In this document: piece by piece, positions 35,704 to 48,785 of the stretch | How positions within the stretch are numbered: position 1 is the stretch's first letter | How the letters are laid out: each line of letters begins with the position of its first letter | DNA from: Sclerodactyla briareus | Taxonomy: Eukaryota; Echinodermata; Holothuroidea; Dendrochirotida; Sclerodactylidae | Reading direction: 5' to 3' | DNA length: 64,000 nt | NCBI GenBank assembly: GCA_026419785.1 | Contig: JAODTK010000699.1 | Span: forward strand, 352,001-416,000 | The notes under the pieces: model-generated | Told to the model about the DNA's origin: nothing | The model's input: the letters and a program-made list of their open reading frames with translations, nothing else | Database searches by the model: none | Position numbers and translations under genes: made by a program

Positions 35704-38256
35704 TTCTTTATGATTTATTGCATTCTACACATTATTTCAATTTGAAGAATATCCTATGAGAGAGGATTGCTGTATTGGGTTTGTAAGTGTTGATGATCAC
35801 TCTGGTTGAGAGAAAGACAACAAAATTAACTTTTGCGGAATCTCGAGTTGAATTTAGGACACGAAATGATGGAATACATCTCATAATTATCTGTGTTGAT
35901 CAACTGGTATGTCAGGTCGCTCTTACCAATTATGATTCTCTCTCCAGTTTGCGTCTTTCTCTTCATAACGGACCGAATATTGAAGGCCAACAACTTCACA
36001 TAGGTGCATCGTATCGAGGAGTCTGCAGTTGTCCTTTATTTTTGTCAGCGTGTCACATGGTAAAACGCAGGCGCCGAGCGCAATTCTCTGCCAGATTATC
36101 CAAACCTATGAAATCAACTTCCAGGACTACGAGTTGTGAAGATTTAGTTGGGAATGTTCCAAAGAGAATAACCATTTTTACTCATTTTTCAGGGTATGAT
36201 TTCTCTGTTATGTCTAGGTAATTCAGCCAAAATCTAATAAAAAAAATTATCTTAATCATCAAACCCCGACACGATCTAAATTTCAAGTGTCATGAAGCGC
36301 AATTTATCCTATAGATTTTATGCAACGCGCCTTCAATTGAATGATTTTAATATGGACAGTGCCGTTGTGATTTTTATATGGAAAAGCTATGTCTTAGTTT
36401 GAAAAGTCTCATTGTAAGAAAGTGAATTATGCCCGGGTATTGCAGAGCTACCTGTCAATAAAATTCCTACTAGTCGCTGAAATGCAACTATGCCGCGTTT
36501 TCATTTTTTCCTGGGAGAGGTGGGGAGGGGGGATTCGGAACCCTACTAGCGACGCCACTAAGAACATACCTCCGAGGTTCCTTGTCTTTAGTGAGGGCGG
36601 GATTTGTTCAGGTGGTATAGACAGTGGCAACAGACATCCCTTGGTGAACCTGGAGAATGATATCGAGAATGATATCAAGAATGGTTACGGTTGGAATGTT
36701 ATGTATGTAGCAGTAACTCCATTTGTTTGATTGAAGCGTTATCTGCTGGCAACTATCTTTCCTCTATATTAACACTTTTCTCCGTGTTGTCTGCTTCTAT
36801 TAATATCGTCAGACATTCACACGTTCGAGGGACATTGTCGTCTGATAGTAACTTGATGGGGTATCGAATCGATGCAATACCGATATAGTGAGAAACTTCA
36901 ATGGGGAATTAGTACCGGTGTCGATACAACGCGAAACGATGTTTGTCATGATTTCATGTGAACGGCCTCGCCCATTATTCGCTAGGTGTTGGAGGGGTGG
37001 ACCATGCATCGGTAATAAGTTTTCACTGGCGTTGAATATAATTTGAGGTCGTACCCTTAAAGTCTTATTAATGATAATAATAATAATATCTCGTTTTTAT
37101 ATAGCGCTTTTCACGCGAAGACATGCTCAAAGCGCGTACAGATATTACTCCTGGTCATTAATGATTTGTCATACCCGTGCTATATAGCACGCACGCCTTG
37201 CTTGTTTTCTCAAAGCCCCGGACATGCTGTGCCGGAGCTCCTATGCAGAGCAGAAGTCAGTGTGGAACTGTTTGTTATGCTCCCGACAGCGCCCTCACTT
37301 ATAGTACATATTATATGTGATCTGGGCGACATGATTCGTATTCCGTCAGAAAATTAGGATATGTTCCGTTTGGCAGCCCCCCTCATTGATTCGAGCGTCA
37401 CTCATAAAGCTCCGGTCGACTTCACGCCTTGATGGTGTTTCTGCCAGACGCGATCGATTTGTATTTCCGAATTAATTATGTTGTTTCTGTGCTTCCGTAA
37501 TAGAACGTCTGACTTTCTCGCTTTTTTTTTTAAACAGGGGAACACTCACTGAAGACGTTCCAGAATCTTGCACTATGATATACTAGATTACTATAAAGCA
37601 ACAAAGGCATGCGTCGGGGTATATGGTAGAAGAAGTTCGAAGGTTGAGAGTAAACAAAGGAATGTGTTTCACGAGTCACACAATGGGTGTAACTTTTCCT
37701 AGCCTTATTATCATATAACATTATTATTATTATTATAGTTATATTACTATCCATTCTTCATGTCTTAGTAGACTTTCCACATTGTTTAACTATTTTTAGT
37801 GATTCCATTCTCTATATGCTATATGCATTTTGTTCCATACAGTTTTGTTGTTATAGTTGGGCTCCGGGTAAGATTAACGTTCTGGCAAACCGAGTTTTTA
37901 CCCTTTTAGAACGTCTGAATAAAAAATGAAGAATAAATAACAAAATAGGGCGCCTCCTCACTTCGAGTTTGTAGTCTCTGATGGGTCTTTGAAAGGGCAC
38001 ACAATACGCAGTCTGATGACCTCTCCAGTTAATATAATGGCACCATGGTTCTCTCACAACATGCCGTACTATTCCAGTACGTCACTTCATCGTGTCCCTG
38101 GGGGACTTCCCAATAGGGCGGCCACATACGGCACTCGCTACTATTCACAAGTCACCTCACAAGGTACTCACTTTGACACGTGCGTGGGTGGCGTGGGACA
38201 TATGAGAAGACATGCCTCTTCCAACAGCACTGCGGGAAAGTCCTCGGGCCGCTAAT

Positions 38257-38316
38257 GGGCTCCGAACTCACAATCACTAGTGTTGCAGTCTGAAGCTCTA
38301 CCGACTGAGCTAATCC
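38257..38316 (-). repeat. tRNA-like SINE head inside M2-B
   Basis: Same unit as at 26,612: A-box-like AGCTCAGTCGGTAGAGC and B-box-like GTGAGTTCGGAGCCC on the minus strand. Confidence 0.6.
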
Positions 38317-39690
38317 GCCTCCCTATCTTAGGAGAGCCTCCGAACGTATCTTCACACAAACTGCATTTTACTGCCCCTCCCCCCCATACTCTGAGTCACG
38401 CACCAACTTTCAAATGTGATCGTCCTCTTGTAGATTGCCCAATTAGATGATGCTGTTGGAGAGTTTTTTTGTCATCGATTCATTATAGGTCAATTATTCA
38501 AAATTGATATATGAAAATGTAGCTGTCTGGATACCGGTATACTAACTAATTCCACAGTCGTCAGAGGTCACTAACGAATTACTAAGCATTTTATGAAACA
38601 CTTCATCACGGCATCCCGCGGTCAAAATTACAGAACATTCGTGTGTTAACTTTGTACGTACATTAATGACATAGGGGACAAAGATCATCCCACTTCTCGA
38701 CAGTACGGAACTGTTATATCCTTAAAAAAACGGTTCGAAACTCATGTGGTATAACCCACAGTGTGATTGTCCGGAATTCCCCAGTCACTTACGATTGCTC
38801 GTTACATTGTCGGTGATATTTTTACATTCCCAGATAGCGGCTGGGTATCCTGGTCATTGCCAGTAGTACAGTAGTGGAGCACGTAGCACTAAAAAAGCTA
38901 CCGAGGATCATCTACATTTAGAATACCTGGGGCTATATATTGTAGCTGAAAACCCAAAACCAAATCAATAGTAAATGACAAGTTACATTTGTGGCATTAT
39001 CGGATAGCAGAGAGATTGCCGCTGGTGTATTCTAACAACTGAATCGAACCCACATGGTTATCATCACAGTATAAAACCGAGACATGTTCTAGTCTATCGG
39101 CCCAAGAGACGCTGCGAAGCATTCATGTCCCCTTGTTTAATATTTAAAGTGGGTACGTATATGCGACAGACTCATTCAGGTGATCAATTGATAGTATACT
39201 TCCAAATTTAAGTACTAACGTCACTTTCTTGAGTTGTACCACACTGCTCTGCGTATGACAGCAATCCGATCACCATCTCCTCCGATATATCGAGGTTCTT
39301 CCCGTTGATCTCAATCTTCTTTAATGTCGATGATGGTTGCACGCTCAGTCCCGAGTCCAGTAATAGGTACCACCAGCCGGACCCAGACTACCAGAGATGA
39401 TCGAACCGAAGACAGGAAATAGGGATCTGTAGATGCAAAAAAAGCAGATGGTATTCAAGTGACAGTAGAGCTGAGAGGCAAGGGCAATGGGAGGGATTCT
39501 CGCTTCCAGTGCAGAGAGATTGAAACTGATGCCATTCAAAGTTGCGTTTGGTCAAGTCTGATTGACCGATTAGGAACAAGTTGATGCAATTCATGACATT
39601 CTCGTAGCATTTGATTAATAAAGATCGCTAACATGATTAGCAGTCAATAGGCTCTATTATTTCTACTCATTCTTCCATTCATTCATTATA

Positions 39691-40384
39691 GTTACAGCTT
39701 CCCAAACAACGTTGCATTTTGCTAACACCGCGTGAGGCAATGGTAAGATAAGACTTGAAACTTGAAAACATAATGTATCAGATTTTCGCCGTACGGTCGA
39801 TTTACCTGTTTGAGTGGACAGTATCGTCTGGTAACCGCTCATGGCTATTTTATTTTTAATACAACTATAACAAATCTCAACCCCTGTCACAACGCTTCTG
39901 TAGACTGGGTGCTGTAGTAATACCCATGAGAGATCCCGCCTCTCATATCGGACCATTATGGGAAGCGGCAGTACTTGTGATACAACGCTGAATATGTGAT
40001 ATAACAGTGATGGTTACTCGGTTACATCGATCTCGGTTAAATTGTCTCTGAAATTGTACATAGCCTGCCTCTCTGATAAGTGATCCCACCGCTGCCACCA
40101 GAATATAGGCGTGGTTCCGAGAAGGGCGCGGTCACTACTGAATCCCAATAATTACACTTTATCAAGATAACTTGTGCGTGCATGTACTGTTGACAGTGAC
40201 CCGTCGAGTGTCCGCCCCAGCCAGAGACTAGCTCTTAGCAGCACGTACACGTGTAATACTATATAATAATATATAATACACATAAGACAGGAATGCAACG
40301 TCACTACATAACAATAACAAACACGGAGTGGCACAACATACTAACAAATAATAACCTAATTACGTGGCCACTTTTTACAATAAG
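39691..40384. other. No gene seen; AATAAT microsatellite at right end
   Basis: Runs from the end of M2-B to the M2-D piece. Short frames only. A TAATAATAAT tract stands at about 40,413-40,436. Confidence 0.4.
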
Positions 40385-40835
40385 AATAAGAATAATGATG
40401 TAATATATACATACTAATAATAATAATAATAATAATATCTCGTTTTTATATAGTGTTTCTTACGTCGAAGACATGCTCGAAGGCGCTTGACAAAGTTACC
40501 TCTGATATCAGTGACCGTCACACCCGTGCTGTATAACACGCACTTCTTGCTTGTACACTCCCGACGCACAATCCCAGTACGTCACTTCATCGTGTTTCCT
40601 GGGGAACACCCCAATTGGGCTGCCACATAGGGCCCTCGCTACTCTTCACAAGTCACCTCACAAGGTACCCACTTTGACACGTGTGGGACGTAGAAAATTT
40701 CAGGAGACATGCCTTGTCCAACAGGCTGCAGCACTTTTTTCAATACGGAAAAGTCTCGGGCTTCCAATATGTTCGAACTCAAAACCACTAGTTTGCAGTC
40801 TGTGCCCACCGTCGAGGAATCGCCTCCCTGAAACA
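40385..40835 (+). repeat. Internally deleted M2 piece (copy D)
   Basis: Begins with the TTTTTATATAGTG repeat (as 22,331 and 37,097), then jumps at about 40,565 to the CAGTACGTCACTTCATCGTG part (as 38,076), and ends in a worn copy of the tRNA-like unit. M1-C begins at once after it. Confidence 0.75.
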
Positions 40836-41870
40836 GTTACATGTGTTTTCTGAGTAAGAAGAGGGCGTACCTAAAACTGTAATGCCATCTTGATCGCCCA
40901 GCGTACAAGGACTGTGTGTATGATCCTCTCTATGTGATCCCAGGTCATGTAATGCGAACTATTTTAAGGTGATCACCTCTGCAAATATTAGGTAAATGTT
41001 CTGACATAATTGAGTACAGGGAAGCCGATCCTATGCTATAGGGCTGATAAGGATCTTGAGCGCGGTAGCTAAAACAGAAAGGGGATTAGGTTCAAGTTGC
41101 AAACGGAGCGAGTAAACAAAACGATACTACAAAGCGTATGGCGTGATCATATAATGGAAATTGTATGGGATGTGAATCCCTCGTGACAGTTGAAATTGGG
41201 TTTATGAGTGTATGGTCGCGGATTCAAGGTGGGTGTCATTCAAGTAGTACTTGCACAGGTGGACTTGTATTTTATGGGTTTAGAATAGCAGGGCGATTCA
41301 TAAGTGTGATAAGGTCTTACTAAACCATCTGTAGTTTCTTCATACTAAAACATTATGCGAGTCCCCACGCAAAAAATTGAGAAAAAAAAACAACGAGTAT
41401 CCTTCGAGTCGAGAAACCAGTCTACACATCTAATGGATGATACTCACACAGTGCTGAAGCCGGAGAAGGCTCTTGGATCATCCACTTGGTGGTTTTGTTG
41501 GTTTTTCTGCTGGAGATGACAACTCCGCCTGACAGACGTGCTCTCGAAAGACCGCGACTACCTGTGCAAAGAATACCAGATGTATATCAAATATGAGCAT
41601 TCTTTATTCAACCAAATATATTGACGCCTATAGAACCATTCACGAAACAAGTGTTGTGTGCCCCAGGTGCCCTATTATTGAAATGTGGGCTATGGCCAAA
41701 TATAGAATGTGTTTTATTTGTTTGTCGAGCAAGAAGCTGCAGGAGATAACAAATGTTGCACCATATTGCATATAGGATCAGTACTTAATTCTAACATGTG
41801 CAGATGTGGAACTAACTACCTTCCCTCTGGACCCTCTATCAGTACACGATCACATAATTTCAAAGTGCCA

Positions 41871-41899
41871 CCCCCCCCCCCCCCCCCCCCCCCCCCCCC
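41871..41899 (+). repeat. Homopolymer of 29 C
   Basis: Uninterrupted C run inside M1-C. The same place in M1-A has 13 C (2,595-2,607), so the tract varies between copies. Confidence 0.95.
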
Positions 41900-42674
41900 G
41901 TGTAATCACTTCTTTCCTCCCATTGCCCCATTTAGTGAGGGCCTCATCAAACAGTGTCGGCCCACACGAAACATCGCTTTTCGTTTCTCCCAACCTCCAA
42001 TGCAGTAGTACCTCCGGGTCGCCGTTGCTGACAGGTTCTGAAGCCTTCTCATGCACTAGTAGGGTGGTCAAAAAATCCGCTCAGTGTATCCACTGGCGAC
42101 GAGTGTATGCGGCGAGGGGGAGGGGAACGGACGCCGCCCCGAGTCCAATATCAGTACACCCTGCAACATGTCCAGGAATTTGATTGATGAGACCAACTCT
42201 ATCTAGCTCAAAACATTTATAGGCATGCGACCTCAATTTGTAGAAACACAGCAGCCTTTAGCAGTTAGAGTGTTGTATTGGAGATACAGTTCGAGACCAC
42301 ACGGTAATAGTGAGTTAATTCCCGCATTCAAGGCTATCGAATGAGTTAGCAGAAGAAGAAACAAAATCAAACCCCAATTTGTGTTATTATTAGTTTTTTT
42401 CCCATTATATTCCGTATTTCGTTCAGCTACTTTGAAAGGGTAGGCTGACCTCAATGCGAGCACCATCATGAAATCTGAGATTGCCATCGTCACAGCTGCA
42501 TGATGTAATGTAGGCAAACAAACGATATCAGTGGCCTACTATAGGAAAGAATAGCGTTTTATACTTGATAAAAAAGAGGTGGGGTATCAGATATATCCAC
42601 TACGTTTAATTCCGAGGTTTGCAAGCACTCCTTTCAGGGTTTCACTCTACATAAACTTACTGAGGCTTAAACAG

Positions 42675-43013
42675 CAAGGGGGGATCTAGCCAAACACTGA
42701 AGGGGGGGGGGAGGCAGTCGATCGGGGGCGCCAGATTTTGTTTGGGCCAATTATTCTGTGACCATCTCAGCGGAGCGCCACCGTCGGTTGGCGCGGAGCG
42801 TGCCAGAAAATTTCGAAAAAATTGGGCCTCTCAGATCACCGTAAAAGGCCTTCCCATCTTCGAAAGGGCATTGGATTATCGTCTTATTTATTTATATTCA
42901 AAATACTATTATACATTACCATTATTCTATTATTTAATCATTATTATTTTTTTTGGGGGGGGGGAGGCAATCCCCCTACCCCCCCCCCCCCTTCTCCTGT
43001 AGATCCGCGCCTG
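42675..43013 (+). mobile_element. hAT-like MITE 1 inside M1-C
   Basis: Starts CAAGGGGGGATCTAG and ends with the inverse-type CTGTAGATCCGCGCCTG, with G and C tracts just inside each end. It holds the AGCGCCACCxTCGGTTGGCG core also seen at about 44,083 and 62,078. No clean 8-bp target repeat was found. Confidence 0.5.
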
Positions 43014-43405
43014 CGTCAGATTCCAAGGGAGGCCGGATGGAGTAAAAAACAAAACAATATATGTATCCCAAGGCCGGGACTAATTCGGATAAAATACACA
43101 TTCAACTATGATTAACGAATGTTGACTGTTTGCACGATCAAGTGGTTAAGTAGGCCCCCTATGAGGTGAACTGTAATTAAACCGGCCAGTGGAAGACACC
43201 AGTTAGAATGGAAACATGGCAAGTGACATATACAGGAATCGCGGTTTCTTATTGGGAATATTACCTCATAGACAAACTTATCGTAGATGCTATAACTATA
43301 ATATCAATCTAGTTAAGGCTGATCTAGCTTCTCGATCTCGATCGGCTTGTCTGCGGTATACGATACGGAAGCTATCTTAGGCATCCGTACTGACCGACAG
43401 TGTTT

Positions 43406-44297
43406 CAGGGTCGGATCTAGAATTTCGGTAAATGGGGCGCAAAATATCTTGACAAAGGAGGGGTTGCCGGGATACCTTTTGCTCTAAATCTAATCGAGCG
43501 CCACCACCAGGTTTGCGGCGGGAAAAAAAATAAAAAAAAAAGCGTACACATTGGCGTTGAAACCGGGGGGACGGGAGGGGGGACATGTCCCCACCAATAT
43601 TCGAGACTGCTCCGATTGACTTTGTGTTTTCCACACACTATTTTTTAAATGGCCATGCCCCCCTCCCCCAATATCGGAGACGAATCGGCGCCAATGGCGT
43701 ACAAGATATTTGTGGCTTCACAAACCCTGCCAATGCCGAACGGCACTTCCTCCTGGGTGTCTAAGGTACACCCAGGATGTTCTGGGAGGTTGCCTCAAGA
43801 AAATTTTGCTCTCTGGAGTCTGGACGTGGCTTAGAACCAAAAAAATTCCAACAATTTCTGTCATGCCTCTATGATCGGTATCGTAATGATGACAAGTTCA
43901 TCTACATACCATCCATACACCAGCAGCCCCAAGGTCAGCGCACCATCATTTGTCCATTCTCTCTAATAAAATTGAGTTGCAAAAGAGGTGCCTTGGGCAG
44001 TGGTATCACCAGACTTTTCATTCTGGGGGTACAAGAGGGGCACAGACATTTGACGGGGGGCACCAAATTATCATCTACGGGGAGCGCCACCATCGGTTGG
44101 CGCGGAGCGTACTAGAAAATTGGTGTTTACGAGCGCCCCAGATGGCCGGAAATGACCCTCAGGGCGTCGTTTTAGGCTGCTGCCATGTTCCAGCTTCAAA
44201 ACCAGTCTCAAGCCGCAAAAAAAAATTACAGAAAAAATACAATCTTTAAAAAATCCCTCTCTATATTTTGTAGGTGGATCCCTGGACCGCGCCTATG
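43406..44297 (+). mobile_element. hAT-like MITE 2 inside M1-C
   Basis: Starts CAGGGTCGGATCTAG and ends GGATCCCTGGACCGCGCCTATG, imperfect inverted ends of the CAGGGGCGGATC type. Inside are a GGGACATGTCCCC palindrome (about 43,580) and the AGCGCCACCATCGGTTGGCG core (about 44,083). It may be two elements nested together. Confidence 0.45.
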
Positions 44298-44704
44298 TGT
44301 GTTGTGTACATATGCGTACGATGGGCGCGGGGATTCAAATTCGACGCGCTAGTCAATGGGGGCAGGAGTCAAGGTTAGTGTGTCCCAGTAGTTTGTCATG
44401 GCATTATACCGCTGACCAGACAGTAGCTTTAGGATCATTCGGCTAAGTAAAAAAAATTTATGCGCGGGTTTCAGCAGAAATTTCATGGGGCGCTATGTAA
44501 CATGATGTGGGCCTACTACATAGGCCTAGGATATCGGGCACAGGCTTTATACAGGAATATAAATTTACAATGGAGTACATTTATGATTCCGACTCCAAAG
44601 GGGCAAGGGGCCCATTTTCCTGCATGGGTGGGCGCAAATCGACACCCAAAACGTGAAGGGGGGGGAGCCCTAGTCCCCCCACAATTTTTGTATCGACATT
44701 GTTA
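44298..44704. other. Right part of the 2.0-kb insertion in M1-C
   Basis: Not present in M1-A or M1-B. It ends in a G-rich and C-rich stretch (AAGGGGGGGGAGCCC... near 44,657) of the same MITE type. M1 resumes at about 44,705. Confidence 0.45.
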
Positions 44705-45870
44705 CGCAGTACGGACACACATGAACTCACTGTGAATGCCCTGAGTGTGTTATACTGTTAAAACAGTACGCTGACCGAATGGTACTGAATGTCTGAAAAA
44801 CTGATAGAAGAGAACCAACTTTCCCCTAATGTATTCCTACGTTCATTTTTCGGTCTTCACTACATAACCCACCACACACTTCCGAGGCTTACACAGGTAC
44901 GCAATGAGCGACCTGAACTCCACTGGTGCATGCCTGAAATTCTATACAGTAGCAGTTACTATGACCAGATTGGTACTGCATGTTTGCACACTGATAAAGA
45001 AAACACTCCAGAATATAAAGGGCATTTGGATATTGTCCAGGTAATGTACAGGTATATCCATATGTTATTGTTCATGTTACGTAACGTAAAATAGCTTTAA
45101 CGTAGAATAGCTCTAATCCGATGTCATTACTTACCTCCCATTGGCCATTATTGAGTGGAGTTATAACGGGGTGCTTGCAGGCTGGGCGGTTGTAGTAGAA
45201 CTATGAAGAAAGGAAGACATTGGTAACACTTCAGCGTCAGTGGCCAGAAAAAAACCGTTTGCCCTTTTTTATTTTTTTCTTCTTTTCCGTCAACATGGTA
45301 AATATGCCATCGACGAGACCACTGTGTCAGGTTGACGAATGCACAACGAACCTTGATTCTCTATGGCTCGAGCCATTTGACAAAGTGAATGACTCAAAAT
45401 GTTAACGTCATCATATAGGTGGATGAGACCTAAATCTTGCCAGGCCAAGTCGAGCCAAGCCAAGCGATCCTTCGTGAGAATACGCTTCATAACGGCATCA
45501 TAACGGCATCTTGTAGATTTCTGTGGATGAACTTACATAAATACCTAACATAAGTACCCGATTGATCCGGGGGGATCGATATATTATACAATAAAGTAAC
45601 TAGTAGCGGTCAGCTCCTGTGGCTTAATAGACCGGAATTCGCAACCTCATATGACCGTTCTGGTGCTGCATCTAATAAGTACCTGGCTCTCTCACATTTA
45701 AATTTCTACCGTAATTCTCAATTGCCATTCTTATTTCTTGGTCAATTGCTCATGAGCTCTATTTACGCACGGATTTTCTCAAAGGTAACCGTTCTAATCG
45801 TAGTGTAGAGTAACGGTAGTAGTAATTATACATTAACACAGGCGGTCAAAAATAGAGACTGACAACATGG

Positions 45871-47148
45871 GGTTGAAGTGTCAAAAATACAGTTATCCAA
45901 CGTATGGCTTTCTCTATTCATTTTCATTTCGAGACTCAAATCGAAACTCAAAAACGTTGCTGTAATATAGCGTTCGCAAAATGTAGGTATGTTTTGTTTT
46001 GAGAACACGTGGTCATTACGAGCTAGCCATGTTTGTTGATCTTAGGTGAAAAGAATCAATGTTAACTTGCCAACGCCTTCCGGCCTTACGCGTGCCACGT
46101 GGCAGGCGGGATCCACTCCGACCCATGCCGATTTACGCCGCGTAAGATATGTTCGAATTTGCATTAGTTTTGAAGGTAAATAGGGATTAGACCCATGAAT
46201 TTTTCGAAACTGTCGGAAGGTTGCTCGGAGTTTGGAAACTATTAAATTAGAAATTGTCATGACAAGAGTCTAGAAAGAATTTCTGCAGCATATCACTCTG
46301 TTATTTCGGAATGGCCCACATCTAGGGGCTACACAGGCGCCTTGGTCTCCGTTTGCTGATGCTTGAGAAAGACAGAGAACAGAGGCTCAGACTGAGATTG
46401 TTTTCAATACGTTACGTTATCTTGAGACTTCGTGAAATTGTGGTGAGTAGAGATCACATGGGCGGCAATCCGTATCCTCAAGTGGGTGGCATATTTTTGG
46501 AGACTATTTAAGCGAAAGCGCCACCATGGTTGGCGCGAGGGAACCCACGCTTTTTTGGATTTACAAACCCTCTAGGTGGCCGGAAAACAAAAAAAAAAAA
46601 AAACCAAAAAAAAAAAAAAAAAAAAATCGGAACAGTTGTCGTGTTTCAAGAGGGCATATACCAGGCTGTAAAAAAGAGATATCATGTCAGAAAAATCTCA
46701 TATATTCAACATTCAAAGTAGTTTTTTCTTAAGTTTTTTTTTTTTTCGGGGCATTGCGCTACCTTCGAATTTCGAGGGCTCTCTTATATATCCCAGGAGA
46801 TAACAGCCTCAGTATCTATTACAGGCCTATGCAAGTATTATGAAGTGAGGGTATTAAAGTCTTTTTGGTTCATCAATAAGCAAATGCTTTTTAATTTATT
46901 TATGCTTGCGCTTAGGGTGTTTTACAAGGTTTTACGGAACGTTCTCTCTCTTCTACAGAAGGTTGCCTCGTCATTCAGGTATCAAGCACACAGCACCTGA
47001 GCGAGGGCCACAGCGTGAACTCACCCCCGACCACCGACCCCACACCGACAATCCACAGCCACAATGTACCCATGAAATGATTCAAGGCTGTCAAGCCGGA
47101 CCCAATGCTCAGACTTAGTCCGATTGATTGTCGGGATGAACATGTCTC
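45871..47148. other. No gene; MITE fragment and A tract
   Basis: CATGGGCGGCAATCC near 46,459 and AGCGCCACCATGGTTGGCGCG near 46,515 mark a piece of the hAT-like MITE family. An A-rich tract broken by CC lies at about 46,588-46,626, and a T tract at 46,733-46,746. Confidence 0.5.
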
Positions 47149-48050
47149 TGTTAAGCCGCGTTCCATGACACGCCGGGGCGGGAGGGGCGGGCGCGCGGGG
47201 GGCGTGGGGGCGGGGTGGGCGCTCGGGCGGGCGTCTAAAATCGCTCAATCGGTATTTTCAATGGAGCCGTTTCCATGACACGGGGCGGGCGGGCGGGCGT
47301 TTCTCGAATCGGTCGTGTTGTAGCGATGTTTCGCGCCCGCGTGTCCGCGTGTTATTTCGCAATCAATCCGGGGATTTCCTGCAATCCTACCGGCTTGAAG
47401 CAGGATATGGAGAGTAGAGGGACATTTAGGTTTCGAATAATGTTCCAAACAACATTCTAACGGTTTAACACTAGGATGAGATTTTATATAGATTGTGTTT
47501 ATATTCACCGGCCAGACACTATTGAACATATATTTACATGTTTAAACTGTTTAAACTGATGATATGCCAAGTATTTGCTAATTAAATCTCCAAAAATGTC
47601 AATTGTGAAGTTTTCAATGGTGGGCCGTAATCGTTGCCATTCAGAACAATTTTTGTCAGAAAATAAACCCGGTTTGGGTTAAAAACACTAGTATGCCTCT
47701 GGTGTGTGACAACAACGACAACGACAACAACGACAACCACAACAACGACAACCCGACAAAGACAACTCCCGACAAAGACAACGCACAACAACGACACAAC
47801 GCACAACACAACAGCAACAACAACACGACGACCATGACCACACACAACCTACACTAATAACATCATATAATAACATATTAATAATAGTAGGCTACTCGTT
47901 TCTTATATAGGGCGCATTACACACTAAAGGGAGAAGAGGTTCGTGACTCGGGAACGCCCGCCCTCTGGCCCCGTGCATGGAAACGAGTCTTCCAAAACGC
48001 CCCCCGCCCGTCCGCCCGCCCGGCCGCGTGCATGTAAACGCAGCTTTAGG
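47149..48050 (+). mobile_element. GC-ended element with inverted termini
   Basis: The left end TTAAGCCGCGTTCCATGACACG (from about 47,151, then G-rich, repeated at about 47,266) matches in inverse the right end CGCGTGCATGTAAACGCAGCTTTA (to about 48,052, with C-rich text and a second GCATGGAAACGAG inside at 47,976). So each end has two inverted sub-blocks. The middle holds an ACAACG microsatellite. No transposase was seen and the target duplication is unclear. Confidence 0.5.
47709..47826 (+). repeat. ACAACG/ACAAC microsatellite
   Basis: Imperfect ACAACG, ACAACAACG and GACAAAGACAACTCCC repeats. Valine/cysteine-rich frames across it on the minus strand are repeat artefacts. Confidence 0.9.
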
Positions 48051-48785
48051 CAGGTTAGTGGATTGTTTACGAGAAGAACCCAAACACCCTTCCTCCTGCC
48101 TTCGTCCTCGCCGTCGCAATTTCTTCATGAAACTTCTGGGCATGATTCGGGGGTCAATTCCCATCAAGATTTGGGAATGTACTGAGCATACCTTCAGGTT
48201 GTTCAAGCGTGCCTGTCCATTTGAATTCCTTAACCAGGTTTTGATACGCCTGAGGGCACTGAACGACGTTCCTGAACAGGAGCTCGCCGGAGAATAGCAC
48301 GAGCCCGCAGGAGCTGCAGGGAACATCTTCTGTAACCGTACCTGGTTGGTTCGTGCAACCCAGATTTTTCCTGATGTTTTTCAACTGTATAGACGTGATT
48401 TTCCCCATTAGCCAGAAGCGACTCGAAAAACGGGAGTTCCGTTTTCAAGTCCTCCGATAACTCCGGGTATTTCTGATCACTGACTTGTCACCCTCTCCAT
48501 CACCAGCCTGGTGACGGCCCTTGTCGTACTCTCGCAGGTCCCGCCGACGTGAAGTAAGACTCCAAGTTAGAGATGGCAGCCTCTAGGACAGAGAAGACTG
48601 CCACAGTAAGAGTCTTCCCACGCTTCTGATTGGGTGGTGCCACGAATCCCGCCCCGCCCCGAGACGGGCTGGGATTTTCCTTTTGCGGGGTTGTGGGATA
48701 AAGCCTCCCCATAGCATCTAATGCTCCACCATGTCATCGGCTTCCACGAACTCTTTGAAACCGTGACTGTCGCTCATGCCCCCAG
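48051..48785 (-). pseudogene. Decayed ORF of unknown type
   Basis: Minus-strand frames chain together with shifts: MSDSHGFKEFVEADDMVEH (48,777 on), KTLTVAVFSVLEAAISNLES (about 48,624 on), RDLREYDKG and ISDQKYPELSEDLKTELPFF (about 48,490 on), ESLLANGENHVYTVEKHQEK, then FRNVVQCPQAYQNLVKEFKW (about 48,271 on). The text is protein-like, GC-richer than its surroundings, and broken by at least three shifts or stops. I do not recognise the family. It borders the GC-ended element at 48,050 and might be a lost coding part of a transposon, or an old host gene. Confidence 0.35.

Larger units (their letters stand above)
34565..39690 (+). repeat. Large direct repeat module M2, copy B (most complete)
   Basis: Its start ACAGGTCTTTTGAATGCACG matches 52,883 in copy C. 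The part from 35,745 matches copy A from 20,983 to 28,050. No LINE sits at 37,640, so it gives the empty site for the insertion in copy A. It carries its own 0.7-kb insertion at 34,996-35,703. A 144-codon frame at 35,787-36,221 is not kept in the other copies. Confidence 0.88.
40836..45870 (+). repeat. Large direct repeat module M1, copy C
   Basis: Aligns with M1-B from 30,867 on, so about the first 1 kb of the module is missing. It holds a 29-base C run at 41,871-41,899, the shared 203-bp duplication (second unit about 44,825-45,010), and a 2.0-kb insertion at 42,675-44,704. It keeps the extra segment up to about 45,870 also seen in B. Confidence 0.85.

Noticed and set aside
35787..36221. 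144-codon frame in M2-B
   Set aside because: Copy A breaks it and copy C has lost it. Changes between A and B fall at all codon positions, so there is no sign of selection on protein.
43377..43638. Overlapping minus-strand frames rich in Pro and Phe
   Set aside because: They read G/C and A tracts of MITE ends.
47582..47876. Val/Cys/Leu-rich minus-strand frames
   Set aside because: They read through the ACAACG microsatellite.
47892..48326. 144-codon minus-strand frame as one gene
   Set aside because: Its second half lies in the GC-rich end of an inverted-repeat element. Only the first part may belong to the decayed ORF noted there.
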